Shown here one piece after another: positions 36,314 to 46,064 of a DNA stretch of 64,000 nt; position 1 is the first letter of the stretch, and each line of letters opens with the position of its first letter. The notes below the pieces were generated by a model. That model was not told the DNA's origin. It saw only the letters and a program-made list of their open reading frames with translations, and searched no databases. Location of the stretch: positions 118,618 through 182,617 of the forward strand of contig NZ_JVSP01000007.1 in the NCBI RefSeq assembly GCF_001061665.1. The letters are read 5' to 3'. The stretch is from Rothia mucilaginosa. Lineage in GTDB: Bacteria > Actinomycetota > Actinomycetes > Actinomycetales > Micrococcaceae. A program made the translations under genes and the position numbers.

Positions 36314-36691
36314 GTTTGTGTGCTTCCCGTAAGTTCAGGTATCTTCAACCATTTTATGCGGTTGCCCGCCCGAGTCCATTTCGGGCGGTAATATTTCGGT
36401 CAGTGTAACGAGCTTGTCTGAGAGATTGCCTGAAATCAGCGCTGCGGCGCTCCACGCTTAAAGAAACGGATAGAAGAGCGAGAAGTTAGCCGCTCCTAAG
36501 TCTCAGAATTTCCCCGAATATTACATTGCTCAGGGCGAATCGTTCTCACGCTACGTACCCCACCAAAATATACCCGATGCATCGCGTCCAGTGCGCCCGA
36601 ACGGGGCCGACCGGTCGCGAGGCACCGGGTATATCTATTGGGGCCAAAACCTACCAATGTTAGAAGCAATAAGACCGTATTAGAAGGGGCC
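36314..36691. other. Intergenic region between pdtaS and the CpaE-like gene
   Basis: About 380 bases without a gene. It holds an imperfect hairpin at 36362-36390 (TTGCCCGCCCGA / TTCGGGCGGTAA) close to the pdtaS start and is otherwise featureless to my reading; no terminator for the CpaE-like gene is obvious. Confidence 0.45.
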
Positions 36692-38338
36692 TCAGCCTAC
36701 GGGCCGTACCGCGTACATTCCCTCCAGCATCGCATCGAATGCCTGCACCATCGCGTGTCGAGGCGCGACCTCCAGGAGGGCCTCCCCGTTACGGCGCAGG
36801 CGATCCATGATCTTCCGCTCGTATGGAATCACCCCGTCCAGGGGAACGGAGAGGTAGCGGGACCAGTTATCGCGCATCTTTGCCTCTGGGTTGAAGCCCG
36901 CCGCCTCACGCCGGGAACGGTTGAGCCAGTACTGCACGCTCGTGCCGGGAGCCATGAGGTCCGACCGCTCCTGCACCTCGCGGGCCAGGTTGATGAGGCG
37001 AGGCAGACCCACCACGTCAGCCTCCCCCACGACAATCACGCGATCGGACTCCGCCAGGGCGGTGAGGGTCGCGGCGTTACGGCGGGGCGCGGGTCCGTCA
37101 AAGGTGAGTTCCTCGTCCACCTCGATGGGCGCGGCCACATCGCAGATGACGATATCGTAGTGGAGCTTGAGCCAGCCCAGCACCTCGCTAAAGGCACGGG
37201 CACGCACCTCCGGCCAGCGAGAGGATGAAGTAATCCCGCTCAGAAAATCGAAGAATCCCTGCTTGAGCGGAACCCGTTCCATGATTGCTCCGGCCTTCTT
37301 CTCGTCGAGCTGCGCGCGGTCAGCGTCCGAGCAGATAATGGCCAAGCCCGATCCTGCGTCTTCCAACGCCATGAGCGCGTCGAGGCTGGGTGCGTAGGTA
37401 TCCGCATCGATCAGGCATACACTCTGCCCCTTCTGCGCGGCCAGCGCCGCAAGGTTGAACGCGATGGTGCTTCGGCCGGGTGCGCCGTGGGTGCCCCAAA
37501 CGGTCAGAATCTTGCCGATGCGGTGCCCGGGCTGGTAACGGGCCGGGGCTTCGGGGGTCGGGGTGATGTCCGGATGCAGGGGCTGGCTGTCGCCATTTTC
37601 TTCCTCGAATCGGCGGGCGTATTCGCTACCGGGTGCGAGCCCATCGACGATGGCGGCAGCCCGGGTCAGCACGGATTCTTCGTCGCCCGGGATTGCCGGC
37701 GCCTCGGGGTTCTGCGCCACGGGGTCGAATGAGGAAGGCACGGCCCCCTCGGGGGTATTGCGGCCGTAGGAATCCGCGGGAAATTCGGGAGACTGAGCCC
37801 CGTATGCGGGGTCGTAACCGTACGCCCCGGCTGAGAGGCCCGGCAAGGAGTAGTCGGCGTGTCCGGTCCCGATATCGTAGCCGTAGCCCACCGCGTTCTG
37901 GCCCGCCGCGTCGTAACCGTACCCGGAGGGATCCATCGTCAGGGTGTTTCCGGGTAGCGTGCCGGATGCCGTGTGCTGCACACCGTACGCACCGCGAGGC
38001 CGAGCCAAGGCCGCATCCACGGCCCGTTCGATGGAGCCAAGGATTTCTTCCAGCGCAGCCTCGGTGCGGATGCGGTGGGCCTCGACCGGTAGCGGCAGGT
38101 TCTCGGGCGCGATGACGGCGAGCAGAACCTCGGATTGGGCGAGAGAGTCAACGGTGGATGCGCTCAACTCTGAGGGAACGCGAGCGCAGAGTAGTGCCCT
38201 GGCGATGCCGGTGTGGGCCATGCCGAGAGCCTCGCTGAAGTCCTGAACGGTACGGGCGACCGAGATACGACCGTGCTGAGTTTCGATACCGTTCAGGAGC
38301 GTGCCGTCATCGCCGTAGAGGATGACCGGGATATTCAT
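36692..38338 (-). CDS. CpaE-like P-loop ATPase (pilus assembly/septum-site family)
   Basis: 548 residues. A receiver-like amino domain (about 1-120), a disordered middle with repeated YGYD units (about 140-190), and a ParA/MinD-type ATPase domain (about 278-530) with WGTHGAPGRSTIAFNLA in place of the KGGxGKTT deviant Walker A; the usual P-loop Lys is Arg. Then LIDADTYAPSLD and DIVICDVAAP. CpaE proteins localise Tad pilus assembly. It overlaps the CpaB-like gene by 4 bases; the rest of the Tad machinery is at 18-23 kb, which lacks its own CpaE/CpaB. Confidence 0.8.
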   Translation of the reverse strand: MNIPVILYGDDGTLLNGIETQHGRISVARTVQDFSEALGMAHTGIARALLCARVPSELSASTVDSLAQSEVLLAVIAPENLPLPVEAHRIRTEAALEEILGSIERAVDAALARPRGAYGVQHTASGTLPGNTLTMDPSGYGYDAAGQNAVGYGYDIGTGHADYSLPGLSAGAYGYDPAYGAQSPEFPADSYGRNTPEGAVPSSFDPVAQNPEAPAIPGDEESVLTRAAAIVDGLAPGSEYARRFEEENGDSQPLHPDITPTPEAPARYQPGHRIGKILTVWGTHGAPGRSTIAFNLAALAAQKGQSVCLIDADTYAPSLDALMALEDAGSGLAIICSDADRAQLDEKKAGAIMERVPLKQGFFDFLSGITSSSRWPEVRARAFSEVLGWLKLHYDIVICDVAAPIEVDEELTFDGPAPRRNAATLTALAESDRVIVVGEADVVGLPRLINLAREVQERSDLMAPGTSVQYWLNRSRREAAGFNPEAKMRDNWSRYLSVPLDGVIPYERKIMDRLRRNGEALLEVAPRHAMVQAFDAMLEGMYAVRPVG

Positions 38339-39036
38339 TCGCCCTCCCCGTAGGTTCCGGGAATGAGGCTGAGTTTCGAGTCGCTATTGCTCTCCTGTAC
38401 GAGCGCCGCGATGGCTTCTTCCTTCACCCACAATTGCACGGTGGCCTTACCGTTCGCGCCCAGCACGCCCTCGTCTACCGTGATGGCGGCAATCTCGGCG
38501 TTGGTCACGATGGCGTGAGCGCCAGACGGGTTGCTCTCGGCGGGTTCCTGTCGTTTGGTGTCCTGGTTACGGGGCCCGGAGGTCCACACATCTACGCGTT
38601 CCCCCGTCTTTAGCGTGGCCGCTGCGGTTCGATCGATGGTGATGGTGGCGAGCCGACGCCCGGAGGGGGTTTCGGTGCCGATAGCTTCCCTACTGATGAG
38701 GTTTCCGGCGGGGATGCGCTGCGTTGCAATTTTTCCCTGCATTAGGGCGGTATCGGCTCGGGTGAAGTACTTATCGCTGGCAGCGTCAATATTGGCTTCC
38801 ACCCGGGCGAGCTTATCGTCGGTAATTTTCTCACCCATGCGGATTTCTGTCTTGGCGGTATAGTACTCGGTTTTGTGGTTGTTCGCCTGCACGTAGAGCT
38901 GGACGCCCGTCATAGAGACGAGGACCAGGAGAATCCCCAGAATGAATCTCCAGTCTTTAATGGTGGGCCTTTTGAGGCGTTTGGCGTGCGGTTCGGTGAG
39001 GGTAGAACGCTTCGTCGCGTTCTGTCGTGTACGCAT
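38335..39036 (-). CDS. SAF-domain protein (CpaB/RcpC-like)
   Basis: 233 residues. One membrane anchor near residues 28-48, then the SAF domain (about 68-130) with KTEIRMGEKITDDKLA, RIPAGNLISREAIG and a following beta-rich part. In Tad systems CpaB/RcpC is an envelope component. First gene of a two-gene unit with the CpaE-like ATPase, diverging from bldC. Role in the Tad pilus inferred. Confidence 0.82.
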   Translation of the reverse strand: MRTRQNATKRSTLTEPHAKRLKRPTIKDWRFILGILLVLVSMTGVQLYVQANNHKTEYYTAKTEIRMGEKITDDKLARVEANIDAASDKYFTRADTALMQGKIATQRIPAGNLISREAIGTETPSGRRLATITIDRTAAATLKTGERVDVWTSGPRNQDTKRQEPAESNPSGAHAIVTNAEIAAITVDEGVLGANGKATVQLWVKEEAIAALVQESNSDSKLSLIPGTYGEGE

Positions 39037-39396
39037 GTGGGTTGTGCCTTTCGGTACGGAAGTTCGGCGGGCCGCCGAGCCGTTGTATTCAACTAACCGA
39101 TGAGCGAGTGAGTTGTTAGATGTTCCTATAAGCGCTATAGGGACTAACCCTAACAGGATATTTCATTTAGTGTATTCACTCAACAAGAACGCATTTTATG
39201 AAATGCTCGCAAACCTACCCTCATTTTCAGACACGATTCGATAATATTTCGGGCAGTATAAGGCTTTTGCGAGCAATTTTTACCTCAGTGTCATATACTG
39301 AAGGTACTCAATAGATGTTCGATGAGAACTCTCAATGTAGTGTCGCGATTCCGTGACACTGGGGCCCAAGATTCCACATATGGAAAGGATAGATTC
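39037..39396. promoter_or_regulatory. Divergent control region of cpaB-like and bldC genes
   Basis: 360 bases, A+T-rich. It contains a separated inverted repeat TGCTCGCAAA (39203-39212) / TTTTGCGAGCA (39265-39275), a TATACT hexamer at 39294-39299 that may be the bldC -10, and a stem AGTGTC/GACACT (39338-39360) in the putative bldC leader. The repeats could be operator sites; assignments are tentative. Confidence 0.4.
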
Positions 39397-39630
39397 ATGT
39401 CTGCACCTCGTTTCCTCACCCTGAGCGATGTCGCTGAGGAACTGCAGGTTTCGCTTTCGCAGGTGCGTGCTCTGGTGCGTAGCGGCGAGTTGCCCGCAAT
39501 CCAGATTGGCGGCCGCAATCAGTGGCGCATCGAACGTTCTCGTTTCGAGGAGTACATTACCGAGCGTCACGAGCAGACCCTGGAGGCTATTGCTTCCGGT
39601 AAGCTGACTGCCAAGGCGAAGGCCGAGTAA
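39397..39630 (+). CDS. bldC: BldC-type helix-turn-helix regulator
   Basis: 77 residues: FLTLSDVAEELQVSLSQVRA and LVRSGELPAIQIGGRNQWRI form the MerR-like winged helix, as in Streptomyces BldC (68 residues), a small developmental regulator that binds DNA as cooperative tracts. ATG at 39397 behind AAAGGA; an in-frame extension to 39322 has no family support. Terminator directly after. Confidence 0.9.
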   Translation: MSAPRFLTLSDVAEELQVSLSQVRALVRSGELPAIQIGGRNQWRIERSRFEEYITERHEQTLEAIASGKLTAKAKAE

Positions 39631-39670
39631 TACAACATAGTTTTACCCAAGACGCTCTGCCAGGTGTCTG

Positions 39671-39715
39671 CAAGGGCCCGTCCCCTTTCATGAGGGAACG
39701 GGCCCTTGTTCTATT
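39671..39715 (+). terminator. Terminator after bldC
   Basis: CAAGGGCCCGTCCC / GGGAACGGGCCCTTG stem with a 9-base loop, followed by TTCTATTC. Confidence 0.85.
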
Positions 39716-39765
39716 CTCCGGACGACTATTTTTATCTTTCAGAATCATTCAGAGTCACTGCAAAG

Positions 39766-40365
39766 CTACCGTGAAATACGTGCAATAACGGCGCTTATAC
39801 GCGCCAGCGGAATAATTCTGACACCCGCGCCGGGCGCCCGCACCTCACGGGGCCCGCGCGAATAGGATCCCCGCTCGTAGATGCGAGGATACTGTCCCCC
39901 GTTGAGAAGACGGAGCTCCAAAAAATCTGCCCCTACTCGCTCGATCACCCCGTCGTAGCTGACGGTTCCACCCTCGAGGGAGAGGCGGACCGGTTCGCGC
40001 GCCACGCCCAACGATCGCAGGGCGAGCTGCAGCTTCATGCGATACCTTCCTGGGCGAATTTCTGCACGGCCGGGCGCTCGACCGCCCTCCCACCAGAGCA
40101 TACCTCGTAGGGGAATGAGGATGCTCTCACCGTGGGATTCAAGGTTAATCCATTCCTCCCCCACCATATCGAGGTTCCCCTCGTAGACCTGCATATCTGT
40201 CGCGCAGACCCGGACGGGGCCACCTTTTTGGGCCAGGAGGCGATCGTCGAGGGTGATGGTGGAGTATTGCACGCGCGCAACCTGGCGGGCGTCTTGTTCG
40301 AGCTCCCAGGCTCGCTCGGAGGCCAGTCGGGATTCTATATCTCGGAGGAATTTTTCCATGCTCAT
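39766..40365 (-). CDS. Conserved unknown protein, soluble
   Basis: 199 residues, no signal or membrane segment. The amino end is a charged helix (MEKFLRDIESRLASERAWEL), then a beta-rich body with two similar-looking segments (VCATDMQVYEGNLDMVGEEW and SLEGGTVSYDGVIERVGADF), suggesting a duplicated small beta-barrel. Start at one of two adjacent Met codons. Its place beside bldC upstream of the LysM-Rv3235-secA block is, from memory, common in Micrococcales. Function unknown. Confidence 0.8.
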   Translation of the reverse strand: MSMEKFLRDIESRLASERAWELEQDARQVARVQYSTITLDDRLLAQKGGPVRVCATDMQVYEGNLDMVGEEWINLESHGESILIPLRGMLWWEGGRAPGRAEIRPGRYRMKLQLALRSLGVAREPVRLSLEGGTVSYDGVIERVGADFLELRLLNGGQYPRIYERGSYSRGPREVRAPGAGVRIIPLARISAVIARISR

Positions 40366-40573
40366 GATTTGACCCTACCGGATACTCGGGACTCTCGGGT
40401 CAAAACAGACTCTAATGACACGATGTGACAAAAAACTACCCCCAATATCCCTCAATAAAGCAAAAAAACTAAAATTTTCATGTGTTTTAATGCATTTTGC
40501 TACATCTAGATAGGAGTATAGGGTATAAATAGAGTACAAACAGGGTTACCAAACGTACTCTTTGGAGGTCATC

Positions 40574-41449
40574 GTGGACCAAACATCACAATACGCGCAC
40601 GGTGTACGCAGCGACGAGCCCCGTTCCGAAGCGCTCCGTCCCGAGGCGCGGGCCAGCCGCCAAGACATCTTTCTGTTCACGGCTCCCCCGGTACTCTCGG
40701 CGCTTGTGCTGGCTGCCCTCTGCGTCCACCTGCCGCGCATCCCTTCAGCCCACCCGCTCACCGATGCGGTGCTCCTCTGCGCGGGGATATCAGCTGTACT
40801 CATCACCCTCTGGTGGATTGTCAGCTTCGTCTGCGCCCTTCACGAGGCCCGAACCGCCCACAGGGTCACTAACCCTCTGGAACCTCGTTTGCCGAGAACG
40901 CCGCGCATTTTCCGCCCGCTCTTCATGCGTCGCATCGTTCTGACGCTGGGCGGCACGGCCATCGGGCTTGGGGCGGTCTTCGCCCCGGCACACGCCGCCG
41001 AGGCGAGTCACACCCCCGCGCCGACCGCGCCGACCGCGCCGACCACCTCGTTGATGGCCCCGGATGCGTGCTCAGCCGGGTACAGTACCGACGGTTCATC
41101 GGTCGCGTACCAGACGGAACCGACCGATGCGGGAAACACCACCAATGCAGAGATTCCCCTCGCCCCAAACACTACCGAATCCACCGGGTCACTCCAGGAT
41201 CGCAGCCCATTCTTCGCGCCCTCGCACGAAGCCCGAGGCACCTATGCCTACACGGTACGCGCCGGAGATACTCTCTGGTCCATCGCCGCCGAACAGCTGG
41301 GCGAAGGCACCGATGCCTCCGTTATTTACGATTACACCCTCGATATCTACAGCGCCAACCGCGAGGCGCTGGGGCAGAACGCCGATCTGCTGTACGAGGG
41401 GCAGGTACTCCAGATTCCCGAGCAGCCGCTACAGACTTTCCGTCGCTAA
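40574..41449 (+). CDS. LysM-domain membrane protein
   Basis: 291 residues. Two hydrophobic segments (about 32-52 and 62-85) and a third after a basic loop (about 115-140), a low-complexity Thr/Pro/Ala region, then a LysM domain (about 222-282) starting YTVRAGDTLWSIAAEQLGE that should bind peptidoglycan outside the cell. GTG at 40574 is chosen because GGAGG lies 6 bases upstream. Together with the next gene it precedes secA, convergently. Confidence 0.85.
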   Translation: MDQTSQYAHGVRSDEPRSEALRPEARASRQDIFLFTAPPVLSALVLAALCVHLPRIPSAHPLTDAVLLCAGISAVLITLWWIVSFVCALHEARTAHRVTNPLEPRLPRTPRIFRPLFMRRIVLTLGGTAIGLGAVFAPAHAAEASHTPAPTAPTAPTTSLMAPDACSAGYSTDGSSVAYQTEPTDAGNTTNAEIPLAPNTTESTGSLQDRSPFFAPSHEARGTYAYTVRAGDTLWSIAAEQLGEGTDASVIYDYTLDIYSANREALGQNADLLYEGQVLQIPEQPLQTFRR

Positions 41450-41490
41450 CCGGTTATTTTCCTCTACATCATTTCAGAAAGGAACCCGTC

Positions 41491-42114
41491 ATGGGCTTCA
41501 CGCCTCTTCTTCCTCCGCTCCCCCGCCGCACTCCGGCGCTCCGCACGTTCCCTCCCCCGAAGGTGAGCACGCCGACTCCAGGTTCCGTTCCGGAGCCTTC
41601 GCAAAAGCTTGCGCAGGCACCCGGAACCCTCGCCCTTGTGCAGGCCCGAGGCTTCGATTCCCCAGTATCGATTGTTCCTCTCCCCCGCTATGAGCAGAGC
41701 TCCTCGCACCGAACGGCACCTCCTCGGGCTGGTCGCCCGCTTCGCCCCGTGGACGCCATCTCCCGCCAAATTGAGGGGCGTTGCGCGGGCGTGGCCATCG
41801 CCTATCTCGAAATCATGGCTGCCCGACGCTCGCGCCAGCAGCTCGCTCAGTGGGTTTCGGCGGATTGCTTTCACCGCCTGCTACCGCGTTTTCCCAAGAA
41901 TCCTCGTCAGGTTCCCGCCGGGCAGGCCCTCTCGATGCCTCCGGCGCTCCTTCGGGTCCGCGCACAGCGGGTCAACCCCAAGCTCTACGAGGCGGTTGCT
42001 CTGTTCCGATGCGGTCAGGGTATCAGGGTGGTTACCCTGCAGGTTCGGGAACTGCACGGTACCTGGCTTGTTACTTCCATCGAGCAGCCGCAGAATCGGC
42101 CGGGCGCAAATTAG
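41491..42114 (+). CDS. Rv3235-family protein
   Basis: 207 residues. A Pro-rich amino half, then a conserved domain (about 85-200) with IEGRCAGVAIAYLEIMAARR, QLAQWVSADCFHRLLPRF and the closing LHGTWLVTSIE, typical of the Rv3235 family that lies upstream of secA in many actinobacteria; a possible link with SecA/Tat export has only context behind it. ATG at 41491 behind AAAGGAA. It lies 41 bases after the LysM gene. Confidence 0.8.
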   Translation: MGFTPLLPPLPRRTPALRTFPPPKVSTPTPGSVPEPSQKLAQAPGTLALVQARGFDSPVSIVPLPRYEQSSSHRTAPPRAGRPLRPVDAISRQIEGRCAGVAIAYLEIMAARRSRQQLAQWVSADCFHRLLPRFPKNPRQVPAGQALSMPPALLRVRAQRVNPKLYEAVALFRCGQGIRVVTLQVRELHGTWLVTSIEQPQNRPGAN

Positions 42115-42177
42115 CGGGCTCTGCCCCGAGGAAGAACGAACCCCACGATCTCAGCCTGCCCTAAACATATAAACACG

Positions 42178-42226
42178 CGGAGAGGGTGCGAACCCAGTGA
42201 TGGATTCGCACCCTCTCCGTTCGTTT
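42178..42226. terminator. Bidirectional terminator between Rv3235-like gene and secA
   Basis: A 15-bp perfect stem CGGAGAGGGTGCGAA / TTCGCACCCTCTCCG with T-rich tails on both sides, between converging genes. Confidence 0.88.
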
Positions 42227-42243
42227 CGGGGTTTATACCGCGA

Positions 42244-44871
42244 CTACTTCTTCTGAGACTTCTTCTGAGAACGCTCCACGTGCACCTGAGTGTGGCCGTC
42301 CTCGTCGGGGGCCGAGTACTGCAGGAACTTCGGACGCGAGGGCTCAGCCAGGCGCACGGCGGAAGCCTGAGTGCGCTGCTTGGACAGGTCCAGGTTGTAC
42401 AGGTAGGTCACGGTCTCCTCGCGAACAGCGTCGAGCATCGACTGGTACATGTCGTAGCCCTCACGCTGGTATTCAACCAGCGGGTCACGCTGGGCCATTG
42501 CACGCAGACCGATACCTTCCTTGAGGTACTCCATCTCGTACAGGTGCTCGGGCCAGCGCTGACCGATGACCGAGAGCATCACGCGGCGTTCAATCTCACG
42601 CATGCTCTCTTCGCCGACGCTCTCCTCACGCTCGTCGTACACGACGTGAGCGTCCGCAAGGACTTCCTTCACGATCTGGTCGCGGGTAATCTTGGTGCGA
42701 TCGCCTGCGTCCTCAGCTAGGTCATCCACGGTAATGGAGATGGGGTACACCTGCTTGAGGGCGTTCCAAAGCTCCTCGAAATCCCAGTCCTCGGCGTGCC
42801 CCTCGGAGACGCGTGCGTCGATGATGGAGGTCAGCACCTCGTCCACGAAACCGGAAATCTGTTCCTTCAGGTCGTCACCGTGCAGAATACGGCTACGATC
42901 CTTGTAGATGGCCTCGCGCTGGCGGTTGAGCACATCGTCATACTTGAGCACGTTCTTACGTTGCTCGGCGTTACGGCCCTCAACGTTGGCCTGCGCGGTG
43001 GCAATGGCACGGCTGACAATCTTGGAGTCCAGTGCGGAGTCCTCGGGGGCAGCGGCCATGAGGCGGGTCGCCATGCCGGTGTTGAACAGACGCATGAGCT
43101 CATCGGTCAGCGACAGGTAGAAGCGGGACTCGCCCGGATCGCCCTGACGACCGGAACGACCGCGCAGCTGGTTGTCGATACGGCGGGACTCGTGGCGCTC
43201 GGTACCAAGCACGTACAGACCACCGAGCTCGGTGACCTCCTCGTGCTCTGCTTCTGCGGCGTCCTCGCACTCCTTGAGAACTTCGGGCCAGCGGGCCTCA
43301 TACGCCTCGGAGTTGGTGTTCGGGTCCAGGCCCAGCTGACGCATCTTCTCGACGGCCTCGAACTCGGGGTTGCCGCCGAGCATGATGTCGGTACCGCGAC
43401 CGGCCATGTTAGTCGCCACGGTAACGGCGCCCTTACGACCCGCCTGAGCCACAATCGCGGCCTCACGCTCGTTGTTCTTCGCGTTCAGCACCTCGTGACG
43501 CACGCCGGCCTTCGCCAACTGGCGGGACAGGTACTCGGAGTTCTCCACGCTGGCGGTACCGACCAGAATCGGCTGGCCCTTCTCGTGGCGTTCCTTAATG
43601 TCCTTGACGACGGCCTTGAACTTGGCAATCTCGTCGCGGTACACCTTATCGGGGTTATCGACGCGCTGCACGCCCTTGTTGGTGGGAATCGGCACGACAC
43701 CCAGGTTGTAGGTGTTCATGAACTCGGCGGCTTCGGTCTCTGCGGTACCCGTCATGCCCGAAAGCTTGTCGTACATGCGGAAGTAGTTCTGCAGGGTCAC
43801 GGTCGCCATGGTCTGGTTCTCAGGCTTGATCTCGACGCCTTCCTTCGCCTCAATCGCCTGGTGGATGCCGTCGTTGTAACGGCGGCCCGGCAGAATACGG
43901 CCGGTGTGCTCGTCCACGATCAGAACCTCGCCGTCGATGACCACGTAGTCCTTGTTGTTGGTGAACAGCTCCTTCGCCTTAATGGCGTTGTTCAGGAAGC
44001 CAATCAGCGGAGTGTTCTTGGATTCGTAGAGGTTCTTCACACCCAGGTGGTCTTCCACCTTATCGATACCGGGCTCGAGGATACCGACGGTGCGCTTCTT
44101 CTCGTCCACCTCGTAGTCTTCATCGCGCTTGAGCATCGTTGCGGCGATGCGCGCGAACTCTGCATACCAGCGGTTTGCCTCGCCAGCGGCGGGGCCGGAA
44201 ATAATCAGAGGGGTACGCGCCTCATCAATCAGGATGGAGTCCACCTCATCGATAATGGCGAAGTTGTGGCCGCGCTGAACCTGCTCCTCCACGGTCCAGG
44301 CCATGTTGTCGCGCAGGTAGTCGAAGCCAAACTCGTTGTTCGTACCGTAGGTGATGTCCGCGGCATACTGCTTGCGGCGCTCGTCGGGCTCCATCGAGGA
44401 GAGAATCACGCCGCATTCCATACCCAGGAAACGGAACACGCGGCCCATGAGGTTCGCCTGGTACTCGGCCAGGTAGTCGTTCACGGTCACGATGTGCACG
44501 CCCTTGCCGCTCAGAGCGTTCAGGTATGCGGGCAGGGTCGCGACGAGGGTCTTGCCCTCACCGGTCTTCATTTCGGCAATGTTACCCAGGTGCAGCGCTG
44601 CGCCGCCCATAATCTGGACGTCGTAGTGACGCTTGCCCAGGGTACGCTTGGATGCTTCGCGAACCACCGCGAAGGCCTCCGGCAGCAGGATGTCGAGGGA
44701 CTCGCCGTCCTTGACGCGCTCACGGAACTTATCGGTTTCCGCTCGCAGCTCCTCATCGGTCATGGATGCGAAGCTGTCCTCGAGCGAGTTCACCGCCTTC
44801 GTGTACGCCTCGAGCTGTCGCAGAACCCTCTTATCGCCGGTTCGGAGGATTTTCTCCAAGAAAGATGCCAC
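42244..44871 (-). CDS. secA: Preprotein translocase ATPase SecA
   Basis: 875 residues with [20 protein letters not shown] (Walker A), [20 protein letters not shown] (DEVD), the second-motor [12 protein letters not shown] and [16 protein letters not shown], and [20 protein letters not shown]. Drives Sec protein export. GTG at 44871 ([17 protein letters not shown]) is preferred, with AGGAG 9 bases upstream; an in-frame start at 44910 would add 13 basic, unconserved residues. The Lys-rich end (SQKKSQKK) lacks the zinc-binding SecB motif, as usual for actinobacterial SecA1. Confidence 0.97.
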   Translation of the reverse strand: MASFLEKILRTGDKRVLRQLEAYTKAVNSLEDSFASMTDEELRAETDKFRERVKDGESLDILLPEAFAVVREASKRTLGKRHYDVQIMGGAALHLGNIAEMKTGEGKTLVATLPAYLNALSGKGVHIVTVNDYLAEYQANLMGRVFRFLGMECGVILSSMEPDERRKQYAADITYGTNNEFGFDYLRDNMAWTVEEQVQRGHNFAIIDEVDSILIDEARTPLIISGPAAGEANRWYAEFARIAATMLKRDEDYEVDEKKRTVGILEPGIDKVEDHLGVKNLYESKNTPLIGFLNNAIKAKELFTNNKDYVVIDGEVLIVDEHTGRILPGRRYNDGIHQAIEAKEGVEIKPENQTMATVTLQNYFRMYDKLSGMTGTAETEAAEFMNTYNLGVVPIPTNKGVQRVDNPDKVYRDEIAKFKAVVKDIKERHEKGQPILVGTASVENSEYLSRQLAKAGVRHEVLNAKNNEREAAIVAQAGRKGAVTVATNMAGRGTDIMLGGNPEFEAVEKMRQLGLDPNTNSEAYEARWPEVLKECEDAAEAEHEEVTELGGLYVLGTERHESRRIDNQLRGRSGRQGDPGESRFYLSLTDELMRLFNTGMATRLMAAAPEDSALDSKIVSRAIATAQANVEGRNAEQRKNVLKYDDVLNRQREAIYKDRSRILHGDDLKEQISGFVDEVLTSIIDARVSEGHAEDWDFEELWNALKQVYPISITVDDLAEDAGDRTKITRDQIVKEVLADAHVVYDEREESVGEESMREIERRVMLSVIGQRWPEHLYEMEYLKEGIGLRAMAQRDPLVEYQREGYDMYQSMLDAVREETVTYLYNLDLSKQRTQASAVRLAEPSRPKFLQYSAPDEDGHTQVHVERSQKKSQKK

Positions 44872-45212
44872 TGAGCTTCTACTCCTTGATTGTCTCGGTG
44901 CCCTCACCAAGGGCGCGCGAGAGTGCGCGCGGTGAGGCCTTCCTACATATTGTATGGCAGAGCCGCCTAATTCGCCCGTCCGAGCTCTTTTTTACGCTCT
45001 GCGCTCGGACCGTGAGCCATCAGCCTGGCGGCATCGTCCCCGTGCGCGGGGCACGCGAAAGCCCGGGCCCCGTAGCGGACAACCCGGCAATAATGCGTAT
45101 TACCTTGCGTCCTTCGGGACCCGGGCCTTCCCGGGGTGAGAGGTTGCGGCTTACACCAGCACCTCACAGAAGATTTCTCAACGGGTATGAACCGTTACTC
45201 CCTGCCCGTCCG
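44872..45212. other. Intergenic region upstream of secA
   Basis: 340 bases, G+C-rich. It contains an imperfect 19-bp palindrome GGCAATAATGCGTATTACC (45086-45104) and G+C-rich inverted segments at 45061-45138. It is the likely secA promoter region and may also hold the hpf terminator; no gene seen. Confidence 0.4.
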
Positions 45213-45848
45213 TTATTCGTCGGTCAGGGTGATGATGCCGTAGCTCCAGCCCTTACGGCGGTATGCCGCAGCCGGGGCACCGGTCTCGCTGTCAATGTAC
45301 AGGTAGAAATCGTGGCCCACCAGCTCCATGCGGTCAACTGCCTCTGCAGCGGTCAGGCGCTCGCCCTTGAAGCTCTTGTGACGAATCTCGATGGGAGATG
45401 CGGCTTCGTCGGCCAGGGTGACCTCGCTGTTGTCGAAGGCGGCTTCTTCCACCGGAATATCCGGCAGCAGAATCTCGGTAATCGCCTCGCTCACAACGGG
45501 AATCGAGCCGGTAGCGTCAGCCACAGATACCGGGTGCTTGCCACCGCGCTTAGCCAGCTTGCGGCGGTCACGTGCACGGCGCAGACGCTCCAGGAGCTTG
45601 CCGTAGGTTTCATCGAAGACCGCGAACTTATCGTTGCCCTGAGCCTCAGAACGAAGGACCGGGCCGGTACCGACCACGGTAATCTCAACGCGGATGGACT
45701 CGCCACCGAGGTGACCGTCCTTGCTGAACTTGACGTCGATGTCCTTCACGTTATCACCGAGCTGGGCGAACTTCTGAACCTTCTCGTTCACGTATTCTTC
45801 CAGGCGTTCGGTGACCTTGATATTGCGGCCGTAGATGTTGACTTCCAC
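45213..45848 (-). CDS. hpf: Ribosome hibernation promoting factor, long form
   Basis: 211 residues. The amino-terminal ribosome-binding domain (about 1-105; EVNIYGRNIKVTERLEEYVN) is joined by a linker to the carboxy-terminal dimerisation domain (about 150-211) with HKSFKGERLTAAEAVDRMEL and VGHDFYLYIDSETG. The long form dimerises 70S ribosomes in stationary phase or stress. GTG at 45848 has GGAGG 8 bases upstream; the ATG two codons earlier is too close to it. Sits between comF and secA as in mycobacteria. Confidence 0.94.
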   Translation of the reverse strand: MEVNIYGRNIKVTERLEEYVNEKVQKFAQLGDNVKDIDVKFSKDGHLGGESIRVEITVVGTGPVLRSEAQGNDKFAVFDETYGKLLERLRRARDRRKLAKRGGKHPVSVADATGSIPVVSEAITEILLPDIPVEEAAFDNSEVTLADEAASPIEIRHKSFKGERLTAAEAVDRMELVGHDFYLYIDSETGAPAAAYRRKGWSYGIITLTDE

Positions 45849-46064
45849 GATCATTCCCTCCAGGTTGGGGGTTTATACCGCGTCCGGCTGGACCCGGTAC
45901 GGGGGTTCGACCTCGATGCCGTTCCCTTGCCTATATTCTAATACGAATGGATGCCATACATCACTATATGTGACAAATATTCGCCTACATTACTCTCTAT
46001 TTATCAATAGTCAGAACAATCTGCAGACCCATTCACAGAAAAGGCGCATCTCACGGATTAGGTA

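Noticed and set aside
39322..39396. Upstream extension of bldC to 39322
   Set aside because: Added residues do not fit the BldC family and the good binding site AAAGGA precedes 39397.
42796..44874. Long plus-strand open frame (692 codons) opposite secA
   Set aside because: Same mirror effect; SecA motifs on the minus strand are intact. Similar long frames opposite glf, glfT2, lpqB, htrA and mtrB were dismissed for the same reason.
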